64,000 nt of DNA, taken from NCBI GenBank assembly GCA_963377175.1, contig CAUJNA010000181.1, positions 28,501 to 92,500 of the forward strand. Direction: 5' to 3'. The stretch comes from Effrenium voratum. Its lineage: Eukaryota; Sar; Dinophyceae; Suessiales; Symbiodiniaceae. Shown here one piece after another: positions 56,347 to 64,000 of this stretch. The notes under the pieces were generated by a model. The model saw only the letters and a list, made by a program, of their open reading frames with translations, ran no database searches and had not been told where the DNA came from. The number at the start of each line of letters is the position of its first letter. Within the stretch, counting starts at the first letter, position 1. Made by a program: the position numbers and the translations under genes.

Positions 56347-56466
56347 CTAGGTCCCCCAGTAGTGCCCTTTCTCACCCCTTTTTTGGTTGGGAGGGTTCCC
56401 CTACTGAGACAGACTACAGAAAAAAAGTTGGTGCCCTTATTCTAACCTCTCTACTGGAGGACTTAG
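56347..56466. mobile_element. CTAGGTCC element, copy J
   Basis: Complete (right end GGACTTAG), flanked by ATAA on both sides. Confidence 0.85.
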
Positions 56467-56800
56467 ATAAGGTTCGCTAAGCATGGATACCAGGATCCAA
56501 ACATGCAATTTCTGATTGGGGCAAGGGTAGGAACTGGGGTTCATGTGCAAAGTCTCGCTTAGCTTTTCTCACCAGAAAGGAAAACCAAAGGGAAATGCAT
56601 TTTTTTTGTAAAAGAAGACATACCCAGTAGTTCCAATTACCACTACAGCAGGTGGCCAGGAGACCATCCAGTAAAACACCGAGGTAAACATATTTGGTTG
56701 CCGACTTGGTCGTGGCAACTGGGAGCACTGGGTAGGGGTAAGTGAAGAGTCAAAAGGTTCAGCTCTTCAGCTCTTCCCAAATACAAGTGAGCCATTTGCT

Positions 56801-56903
56801 CAAAACCCGGGGATTGGTGAAGGTTAGTAGGGGACAATCCCAATCATAGAATTCTTAGTTCTTTACATGGTTCTGGGTGCACCATGTTTGTACCGGGTTT
56901 TGA
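56801..56903. mobile_element. TCAAAACCCGG inverted-repeat element, copy 3
   Basis: CAAAACCCGGGGATTG to TACCGGGTTTTG, with ACATGGTTCTGGG inside. Confidence 0.75.
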
Positions 56904-57216
56904 TCATGACTCAAGTTGCCAGGTCTAGCTATTCAAAAACAAGCATCCCATTGTGCGGAGTGAAGCCCCAGTCACTCAGGTAGCCCGTATTTGGTGGTTC
57001 ACCCCCCCCACCTCCAAGCGAATCAAGCCACAAAGACAGGAGCTATGGGCAACCCCCCCCCCTTTGTATGCGGTTATTTGTGCGGTGTCCTTTCAAAGCA
57101 CCAAACAAACTCCGCACCTCGAAAAACGAGCCACACCCGCGTGAGCAACGCAAGGCAACACTTGTTGGTCATTTGGTAGGTGGCTTTACCTGGGTCATGG
57201 CAACGCCAAGATCAAT

Positions 57217-57323
57217 CTGGGTCCCCCAGTAGTGCCCTTTTGCAGGAGGGCAAGCCCCTACTAAAATAGACTACAGAAAAAAAGTTGGTACCCTTATTCT
57301 AACCTCTCTACTGCAGGACCTAG
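57217..57323. mobile_element. CTAGGTCC element, copy K
   Basis: Left end CTGGGTCCCCCAG, right end CAGGACCTAG. Flanks CAAT/AAAT are a near match for a 4-bp duplication. Confidence 0.8.
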
Positions 57324-57597
57324 AAATGTTTGTGAGCATTCAGAACCAAACGTCAGCTCGGGTGTTGGGTGTTGGGCGTAGCCGCCTTCTCGGCACACCT
57401 GGGTGTGTCATTTGTTTTTCTTGGGGACCGCCTTGTGGTTGGCTTTAAAGGAAAAACCACAGAAGCCAGCCATTTTGGGGTGTCCCCAATCTTGGGATGT
57501 CTTTTTGAAAGGTATTCTCTTTTCTGGTGGCTTTGGTTGGGGAAGCCATACAAAAACTATTTTTTGGGCGGTCCCCCCATTTCAAACACAAAGCCGG

Positions 57598-57712
57598 CTC
57601 ACTGGGAGGAGGCTCCGGACAAGAAGCGCGCGGAGCGGCAAGAGCGGCAGGAGCTGGAACGAGTCAGCGGGGAGCTTCAGCCCGAGGCCTCGGATTTGCC
57701 GGAGATCGCTGA
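57598..57712 (+). CDS. Charged coiled-coil exon
   Basis: GC-rich island reading EAPDKKRAERQERQELERVS, then GELQPEASDLPEIAEV. Edges unclear. The charged heptads suggest a coiled coil. Confidence 0.4.
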
Positions 57713-57971
57713 AGTTGTCTTTGTCTCCCACTCACCTAATGCCGACCCCGGATGAATAAACCCCTCTTTATAAATATGGGGGTGGTCCACTCCAAAAGTG
57801 ATAAATCCCCACTAAAACCAGGGACACCCCACATTAATAAACAGGGGCTTATTAATCTGGGGTCAACATTAGTTGGATTGGCATGGAGGTGTGGTGGTTT
57901 CCCATTCCCACAAAAAAGAAAACAGGGGTTTTTCACCTCCTTGAGCAGCGGGAAACCTCCTGGTTGTTGGC

Positions 57972-58010
57972 AGGTCCTCCAGCTAGGTGCCCTTTTAGTC
58001 AACCCCTCCC
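57972..58010. mobile_element. CTAGGTCC element, left-end fragment
   Basis: AGGTCCTCCAGCTAGGTGCC followed by TTTTAGTCAACCCCTCCC matches the left half only. Confidence 0.6.
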
Positions 58011-58082
58011 ATGGGTGTGTGTTTGCTTTAGGGGTCCCCCCAAAATTGGTTTGGTTCACTTATGTTTCCCTTGGAACATAGG

Positions 58083-58651
58083 CTAGCTCCCCCAGCTAGG
58101 TGCCCTTTCTCACCCCTTTATTCTCCCTGCTGCGTGCTTTAACACGTGGTCGGTGGCTTCATGCTGCGTGCGCTGGCGCGTGGCCGTGGCAGTGCCCGCT
58201 TCTGTGCTTGGTTGCTTGGCCGCGCGCAGATAAGAGCGCTAGTTCCTCCAACGAGGAACATGACTAGAAAGAGTCCCACGCAGGACTAGGCAAAACGCCG
58301 TGAAGAAGGATGCCGCAAAGGAGAACTCTGAGAAGACGTTGCAGAGGCGGGGGCGTTCGCGGATGATCCACAGGGACGGTGGCTCAAATGCAGCCGCGTT
58401 CGCCTGGCGCAGTTGCTGTGGCATCCCGTGCTGCGCGCTTTTGGCTGCGCAGGCTTATGCGCTTGGCTGCCAGCGAATATGAACACAGCCCCCTTTAAGG
58501 ACAAAAGTTAGTACAGGATTCCGGTTGACTGCCTACGCAGGCCAGAGAAAAACGCTGCGCAGAGCGCCGAGAAGGCGTCGCAGCAAAGGCGAAATAGACG
58601 ACAGAAAAAGAGTTGGTACCCTCATTCTAACCTCTCTACTGGAGGACCTAG
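58083..58651. mobile_element. CTAGGTCC element, copy L, split by an insertion
   Basis: The left half (58083-58121: CTAGCTCCCCCAG, GTGCCCTTTCTCACCCC) and right half (58591-58651: GAAATAGACGACAG through GGAGGACCTAG) belong to one element, separated by about 470 bp of GC-rich foreign sequence (58122-58590). That insert has no recognised gene; GCTGCGTGC recurs at 58129 and 58163. Confidence 0.7.
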
Positions 58652-58760
58652 TCTCACTTGAGTCACAGTCAACATGAAAAGGATCATGGAAGTCACGTTA
58701 GTGAGTCTGGATTCAGCTCTTGTCCCAGGCACAGGCCAGTTTCATGGGTTTTTGAGTATA

Positions 58761-58865
58761 ACTCAGATGCCCAAACAAAGCAAAGCTTTTGACCTTTTGC
58801 CAATCGCTCTGGCTGCCAAAAGGTTCACCTTTTAGTGATCTAGGTCCCCAAGGGGCAAGCGAGTT
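58761..58865. mobile_element. CTCACTTGCCCAAA inverted-repeat element, copy 2
   Basis: ACTCAGATGCCCAAAC at the left, AGGGGCAAGCGAGTT at the right, with the inner TTTTGACCTTTTGC and CCAAAAGGTTCACCTTTTAG blocks of the family. Confidence 0.65.
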
Positions 58866-59153
58866 GTTCCAAATCTTTGAACAAATGCCAACTTTGTCCA
58901 CTTTGGGCGTGCCTGGTTTTGCGGGTGCCGCCCCCCCCACCCACCGTTTTGTTGTCGTTTTAAAGGACAGCCACACGGAACACCGAAATCAATTCTGTGA
59001 CCAACTGAAGAAACAAAAGCAGACGCACACAGCAATTCAGGGAGTCTCTCCCCTGGACTCCGACTAATTCCCAGACCCCCAGTGGCCCTGGGGGAGTCTT
59101 TCAGAATAAAAATTGGAGCTTTGTTTGGTTGGTATGTGGCGGGAGAGTGACAA

Positions 59154-59258
59154 CTTTGCTGTATGTTGCTTGGATGTTAGGACTTTAACTGTTCGCCAAC
59201 CAATGGTTTTTTTTGTGTTAAACCACCAAAAGTTTTCAACTTTTTGCAGGGGAGCAGA
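59154..59258. mobile_element. CTTTGGTGC...GCAGGGGAGC repeat family, copy 2
   Basis: Diverged copy: TTGCTTGGATGTTAGGACTT, CCAACCAATGG, TTTTTGCAGGGGAGCAGA. Confidence 0.7.
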
Positions 59259-59579
59259 TTTCGCAACCAAGAAAAGAACAAATCCATCACGGGCCTATGG
59301 GTGTGAGCCCATCAGCTCCGGTTCCTGGGCATTCGCCCAAGTGGAGCCCGGTTTGAGGCCACCTTTCTAAGGCTCACCACTTGACCTTATGTTTTTTTTT
59401 GTTGTTGGGGTGGGCTGCAAAAGGTCCCATCAAAGCGTCCATGGGGTGTGTAGACCCCTGTTAACGCCTCTATGAACCTTGCAACCGGCAACCGCATAGA
59501 CAGCAATCACCCTCAAGCCATCCATTCAGTTCATTGCTTTGACTGTTTCTGAGGAGGATACCGAATTCCGGGGTAGTTT

Positions 59580-59715
59580 CCGAAAGCCTACCACTTCCAG
59601 CCGCCCACCACCGACCACCCACCACCGACCCACCACCGACGACCCACCACCGACCACCCACCACCCTCCACCAACACCCACAACCACCACCTTCACCCCC
59701 CTCCACCCCCCACCC
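59580..59715. repeat. CCACCGACC simple repeat
   Basis: ACCACCGACCCACC-type array. The frames over it are artefacts. Confidence 0.85.
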
Positions 59716-59924
59716 TCCGCGCGACAGGGCGAGTTTTTCCCTTTCTTGTGTCCAAACAACGCCTACCGAGCCACCCGTATAGCATAGCTGTCCCTATCTA
59801 TTGCGAAACCTCCTTTTGGTTGGTGCTCCAGGGAAAGTGTTTTTTCCTTTTTCCCCAACAGCTGAAAGCTTTGGGGTCTCAGCCCAGATAGGTTCCGGGT
59901 GGTCCGGGGCGGCCCTGAGGTAAG

Positions 59925-60000
59925 GTTCCACGAGGGTTCCACCAGGGTTCCACCAGGGTTTGACGAGGGTTCTACGAGGTTCTGCGAGGGCTGCGGGGTG
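59925..60000. repeat. GGGTTCCACGA-type tandem repeat
   Basis: About six diverged 12-13 bp units (GAGGGTTCCACCA). Confidence 0.8.
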
Positions 60001-60117
60001 GTGCGAGCACTAGAAAGAGCATCGAATGCTGTTGGGGATATCACCTGACCTTATGTTTCTTGGGAACCCCTGTCTGTTGGTGTTAGGGAAACACAAGGGA
60101 CACCAAGTCGAGGGTCT

Positions 60118-60240
60118 ATGACTCGGATCAACGCGCACGGATCCGCCACGCGCCCGAGGTATGCTCGACAAGACCTGCTGAGCTCGGAAGAGGAGCGGAA
60201 GCGGATGCGGCTCACGCTGGAGACCATGCAGAAGGACCCT
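60118..60240 (+). CDS. Charged helical exon
   Basis: ATG at 60118. MTRINAHGSATRPRYARQDL, then LSSEEERKRMRLTLETMQKD. The frame is open to a TGA at 60268-60270, but coding character ends near 60240, just before an inverted-repeat element. Confidence 0.45.
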
Positions 60241-60273
60241 GGCATTTTGTGTGTGGTTTTGTTTGTTTGATTG

Positions 60274-60381
60274 TCTCAGTTGTTCAAAGCCGACTTTTTT
60301 GTTTTCCAATTTTGGTCCATGTTTAGTCATGGCCGCAAAAGGTGATCACCTTTTAGTTCCAGGTCCTTTGGGCAACTGAGT
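60274..60381. mobile_element. CTCACTTGCCCAAA inverted-repeat element, copy 3
   Basis: CTCAGTTGTTCAAAGC at the left and CTTTGGGCAACTGAG at the right, with TTGT on both sides (4-bp duplication). Inner AAAAGGTGATCACCTTTTAG is a hairpin. Confidence 0.75.
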
Positions 60382-60396
60382 TGTTTCTACAGGGCT

Positions 60397-60525
60397 CCTT
60401 AAAAGATGGCCATTTTGAAACCATTTGAAACATGTGGCTTCTTCAACACCAAAATCAAGGGTCTTCCCACCATTTACAAGGCAGTCAATGTTCAGGTGTA
60501 TGATGTAGGAATCCCTGTTCGAGGG
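60397..60525. mobile_element. AAAAGATACATTTTGCAACC repeat family, copy 3
   Basis: TTAAAAGATGGCCATTTTG, CCATTTGAAACATGTGGCTT, CAACACCAAAATCAAGG, GTGTATGATGTAGGAATCCC. Starts 16 bp after the previous element. Confidence 0.75.
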
Positions 60526-60853
60526 TAAGTAGCTTCCCTTTCCATTCTTTCCAGGGATCCGGATCTTTCTTAAAAACGAGCAACCTTTTAAAAGCAGGGC
60601 TCCTAAGATGGCCATTTTCAGAGCTAAAATCTCTTGGTGCCGATTTCCAGAGGTTGCCTATCTCCGGGGGTCGTAACTATAGTGGTACCTGGAAGCACAG
60701 GATCAACCAAACGGGTTGGAGCTCCACCCAAACTGACAAAGTTCGACTCTGGCCCCCAAACTCCGGTGTCATTTTCAGAGTCGTCTTTTGCGTAGGTCGC
60801 AAAAGGAGCTCAAGAAGTACCTTGGAAGCTGTGATTCACACACTCAACAGGTG

Positions 60854-60971
60854 CTAGGTCCCCCAGTGGAGCCCGTTTAGTCACCCCTGTTTTGGTTGGG
60901 AGGGTTCTGTTTTTGTAGACTACCCAAAAAAGTTGGTACCCTTATTCTGCACTCTCTACTGGAGGACCTAG
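60854..60971. mobile_element. CTAGGTCC element, copy M
   Basis: Complete. Flanks GGTG/GGTA match at three of four bases. Open frames lie on both sides (left THTLN-type, right YNQQPNPRSMEK). Confidence 0.85.
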
Positions 60972-61096
60972 GGTACAACCAACAGCCCAATCCCCGGAGT
61001 ATGGAGAAACCCGCCCAACACGTCCCGCTCTTTCAGGAGATGATTGCGCTTCGAAAGGAACAGCCTGAGAGAGGTCCAATAGCGCCACTGAGCTGA
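60972..61096 (+). CDS. Candidate exon next to element M
   Basis: Frame reads YNQQPNPRSMEKPAQHVPLF, then QEMIALRKEQPERGP, with TGA at 61094-61096. Begins at the element boundary. Modest coding character. Confidence 0.35.
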
Positions 61097-61456
61097 GAAC
61101 GGACGGACTTCTGTTGTTGACTGCTTCTTGATGGTGCAATAGGCAGGGAATGAGAAATGGAAGGGCCCTTTTGAACGTTTCCTTTAAGGCGACCCCTGGG
61201 GTCAAACCCACGTTCCATACTGAGCACCGGCAAGGCTTCTACAGCTTATCAGCAACTGGAGATGTTTCCCTAACTCTTTGTGGTGTGATGGTAGAGAGCA
61301 AGTTATGAACCAAAGGCGGGCTATGGGGAAGTGGGGCTATGGCCTCAACCCTTTATGAAGCTCGGGGCGTCTCCTTGGTGTCTGAAAGAAGAAGAATCAG
61401 AAGTGCTTGGGCCAAGGTAGGGCGTGGGCTGACTGTGTCAACGCTTGCTGATTGCA

Positions 61457-61550
61457 CTAGACATCTCCTAGTGCCCTTTTACCATTTTTTGGGGGAGGGG
61501 GCTACAGAAAAAGGGTACCCTTAGTCTAACCTCTCTACTTGAGGACCTAG
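61457..61550. mobile_element. CTAGGTCC element, copy N
   Basis: Shortened left part (CTAGTGCCCTTTTACC); right end TTGAGGACCTAG intact. Confidence 0.75.
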
Positions 61551-61690
61551 TCTCTTTTTTGTCGGAGAGCGAAGCCTGATTGTTTACAGCTCAGACCCGT
61601 TGTAAGCTCATTTTCGAGCGAAGGAGCTCGTAGCAAAAAAGGCTCCAGCCAACTGGTTATCTCCTTGCCACCGACATTGGATCTTGGAAG

Positions 61691-61790
61691 CTAGTGCCCT
61701 TTTACCCTGTTTTGGGGGAGGGTTCCCCTACTATAGACCACAGAAAAAAAGTGGGTACCCTTATTCTACCCTCTCTACTGGAGGACCTAG
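61691..61790. mobile_element. CTAGGTCC element, copy O
   Basis: CTAGTGCCCTTTTACCCTG to GGAGGACCTAG; lacks the GTCCCCCAG segment of the left end. Confidence 0.8.
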
Positions 61791-62064
61791 ACACGCTGCA
61801 GAAAAAATGAAACTCTGCAGCTGCAAGTGGCGAGGTGGAGCCGCGGCTGGCCGTGCTTCCAGTTGTCCAGCGGGTTTTCTTGGGGAAAGGGTTTGGTTGC
61901 CTGGAGGAAAAGCCCCCAAGGTGGCTGAATGACTAAAAAAAGAAACACACTAGGCAAAGAGGGAATGCACCTAGGGATTCCCTTAAAGGAAATCATATGG
62001 GCCGGCCGGATGGCTTAGAGGGGGCATTCCATTTCTCATTCCCTACTGAGCACCAGCAATATTA

Positions 62065-62164
62065 TTCTTTGGTGCGTTTTGCTTGGATCTTAGGACTTTA
62101 ACTTTTGCCAACTAATGGGTTTTCCATTAAACCACTAAAAGTTAACTTTTTAGCAGGGGAGCAG
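62065..62164. mobile_element. CTTTGGTGC...GCAGGGGAGC repeat family, copy 3
   Basis: Close match to 44074-44173 along its whole length. Confidence 0.8.
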
Positions 62165-62170
62165 AAACTA

Positions 62171-62250
62171 TAGGTCCCCCAGTGCTGCCTTTTACCCTCT
62201 GTTGGGGGGGGTTTCCCCGACTAGAATAGATGAAACACAATATAAAAGTT
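62171..62250. mobile_element. CTAGGTCC element, copy P (3'-truncated)
   Basis: TAGGTCCCCCAGTGCTGCC, then GTTTCCCCGACTAGAATAGA and AAAAGTTGG; right end lost. Confidence 0.7.
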
Positions 62251-62354
62251 GGAAATTATTTTTTTCCACCCGACAGGAAGGGGTTGTTAGATTTTATGTT
62301 GGAATCCACGTTTGCGATGCTTCTACACCACGCCCCCACCCAGTATCCTGCCAT

Positions 62355-62755
62355 AGCAGCTCGCCAGTGGATCCCGCCAGAGCAGCTCGCCAGTGGATCC
62401 CGCCAAGTATCCCGCCAGAGCGCCTCGCCAGTGGATCCCGCCAAGTATCCCTCCCGCCGAGTATCCCACCAGAACAGCCCGCCAGTGGATCCCGCCGAGT
62501 ATCCGCCGAGTATCCCAGCAGAGCAGCCCGCCAGTGGATCCCGCCGGAGTAGCTTGTGCCACACCAGCCCGCCAGTGGATCCCGCCGAGTATCCCGCTGA
62601 GTATCTCAGAGTAGCTCGCCAGTGGATCCCGCCGAGTATCCCGCTGAGTATCCCTTGCCGGTGGATCCTGCCGAGTATTCGGCCAGTGTCGAGCCGGAGC
62701 GGCTCGCCAGCATTCGCCAGTGGATCCCGCCAGTATCCCGCCAGAGCAGCTCGCC
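62355..62755 (+). repeat. GCTCGCCAGTGGATCCCGCC minisatellite
   Basis: About ten diverged units of GCTCGCCAGTGGATCCCGCC plus GAGTATCCC, giving regularly spaced GGATCC sites. Several frames stay open across it, but no coding role is shown. Confidence 0.9.
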
Positions 62756-62881
62756 TGTCTGGCTTTGCTTAATGTCCAACAGGACCGATGGGAATTTGGA
62801 GTCGAAGTCTCTAGGATGCGGAGGAATTTGTTGTAACGGTCGTAAGCTCGTGAGTGTGGAGGGTGGGGATTGCCCGAAGCG

Positions 62882-62904
62882 AAGTTCTAACCTGGAGGAC
62901 CTAG
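62882..62904. mobile_element. CTAGGTCC element, right-end remnant
   Basis: TTCTAACCTGGAGGACCTAG only, directly before a GC-rich coding island. Confidence 0.6.
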
Positions 62905-63080
62905 GAAAGCAACCGAGTGTCGGCGGGGCTGCTTTTTCCTTTGCTTCCCTTTTTAGCCAGAGGCCGGCGGCGGCGCCAGCTGCGCCCACGGCGCCGGCAG
63001 TGGCGACGGCAGCGCCGCCCACGCCGCGGGTCCCGGCGCCGGCGTGGGGGGTCCCGGCGTGCGGGTGCCGGCTGACGAGA
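62905..63080 (+). CDS. Ala/Pro-rich exon
   Basis: Reads SQRPAAAPAAPTAPAVATAA, then PPTPRVPAPAWGVPACGC: a low-complexity linker of very high GC. Begins after the element remnant's CTAG. The strand is not proven. Confidence 0.4.
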
Positions 63081-63676
63081 AGGGAGTGGCTGATTTCATC
63101 GGGAACGCTTGGGAAGCAAAGCAGACAAGTAGGTAGCACGGGATTTTTTGAGATCAAACTGAGGTGTTTACGGCACATTCCTCCATGACCTGTTATATAT
63201 TGTTTGAGGGAGCCGCTCACCGTATTTAGTTCCGGGGGTTTGTTTGGGGAGGCCCCAGAGTTGGCGTTGCGCTTGACCTGCTAGCACTGCGCAGGGGAAT
63301 GTGGGCAACAAATGCCAGGGTAAAACCATTTGGGGGGTCAGATTGGCCTTTTTCAGGCTCAACGCTGGCTTCGTACTGGTTTAGTGGCCTTGAAAACGGT
63401 TTCGCAATTGGGTATCCCTTTTTCATGTCTATTGATACGCATTTGGGGTGGTACTCCTTTTCCATTTCTGTTTTTGAGTGCTTGAAATGCCAGGTACAGT
63501 TTCTTGGAGACTTGTCGGCTGAGCACTTGTTTGATGTAAGAAAACGAATGGTTTCGGCGATGGGTTGTTGTCCCCACACACCAAAATAATACGACCTTTT
63601 CTCCAGATAAAATCCCCATATGTCCGAGCAAAACACATTTTTTTGTATTCGGTGCCCCTTTTCGTTTTGGTGGTAG

Positions 63677-64000
63677 AACTGCTGGCAGGAGTACTTGCAA
63701 GAGGAGGCACGGGTTTTTTAGAACACCCTGAGGAGCCAGCAAGACCAGGTGCAGACAGCATTTGGAAATTGTGGAAGATGCGCACTTTCACTCGGCGTCC
63801 GGCTGTGCAGACTGTTCGGGTGGATCAGGGGCGCTATGGACAAATCGTCAAGCCGACTCGGCTTCTGCTGGTCAATCTCCCACGGGCCCAGCACATGAGC
63901 TGCCAAGCAATGGGCCAGAGGTTCGGTTGCAGAGACACGTACAGCAGATGGGCTCTTCAGTACAGCCCCGCTGAAAATGTACCCGCCTCATTTTTGCCAG
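63677..64000 (+). CDS. Second C5-methyltransferase-like exon, runs off the window
   Basis: One frame is open from before 63600 to the last base. From about 63677 it reads VELLAGVLARGG, FLEHPEEPARPGADSIWKLW, DQGRYGQIVKPTRLLLVNLP, then YSPAENVPAS. The order EHPxxP...SIWxL, QGxxGQ-x-KPTRLL and a YxPA block is the C-terminal signature shared with the gene at 12380-13143 (EQP...SLMW, FGAPHVKPTRL, AQEYPVAL). No stop is seen. It is a diverged relative, probably of a repeated gene or retroelement-borne family. Confidence 0.6.

Noticed and set aside
28879..61790. CTAGGTCC elements as self-contained introns
   Set aside because: Precise removal ending at the final CTAG would need the intron to begin with the target duplication, which is GT in only one copy (45536). 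A plain transposon in longer introns explains the data better; use of the CTAG as an acceptor remains open.
62230..62772. 180-codon frame of Pro/Ser/Arg repeats
   Set aside because: Derived from the GGATCC minisatellite; open in more than one frame on both strands.
1..64000. tRNA, rRNA, CRISPR, bacterial operon or phage features
   Set aside because: None seen. The tandem arrays here lack CRISPR-like spacer structure, and the exon-intron organisation is eukaryotic.

Overview
The window looks like nuclear DNA of a dinoflagellate, most likely of the Symbiodinium type. This is inferred, since no rRNA or spliced leader is present to prove it. The support is: GC-rich exons split by many introns, all recognisable coding sequence on the + strand, pentatricopeptide (PPR) exons, C5-methyltransferase-like genes of a kind I associate with dinoflagellate genomes, and very abundant short dispersed repeats. 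Nothing looks bacterial or organellar. Exon limits are read by eye from open frames, AG/GT sites and matching phases; most gene products cannot be named.

Left part (1 to about 26,400): a one-way array of compact multi-exon genes. In order: scattered exons at 359-2171; a large foldback element (2610-2922); gene A (about 3140-6775, unknown); gene B (7194-10234, unknown); a small basic ORF ending at 11136; a C5-methyltransferase-like gene (about 11545-13143); a poorly resolved stretch of candidate exons (14.1-19.3 kb) interrupted by a composite repeat (14880-16395); gene G1 (19934-21211, possible papain-fold protein with a duplicated tail); and gene G2 (21278-26344, AT-hook plus zinc-binding segments plus a possible DDE core, so a transposase or a transposase-derived protein). 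Exons here are loaded with the pentamer CAGTC on the + strand, and introns are built of short words echoed at about 10-nt spacing.

Right part (about 26,400 to 64,000): the texture changes. Small GC-rich exon islands (75-150 bp) lie kilobases apart in AT-richer DNA packed with dispersed elements of 75-130 bp. Several islands between 29.0 and 42.7 kb read as PPR repeats, probably one gene with very long introns. Further islands to 63 kb encode coiled-coil or Ala/Pro-rich pieces. The window ends inside a second methyltransferase-like exon (63677-64000). The commonest dispersed element has CTAGGTCC ends and, in six copies, perfect 4-bp target duplications. A separate composite locus at 49.8-51.0 kb combines twin palindromes, tandem repeats and a cysteine-rich ORF. 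A repeat with a GATA-rich tail occurs in both halves (14.9 kb and 38.3 kb), so the two halves probably belong to the same genome.
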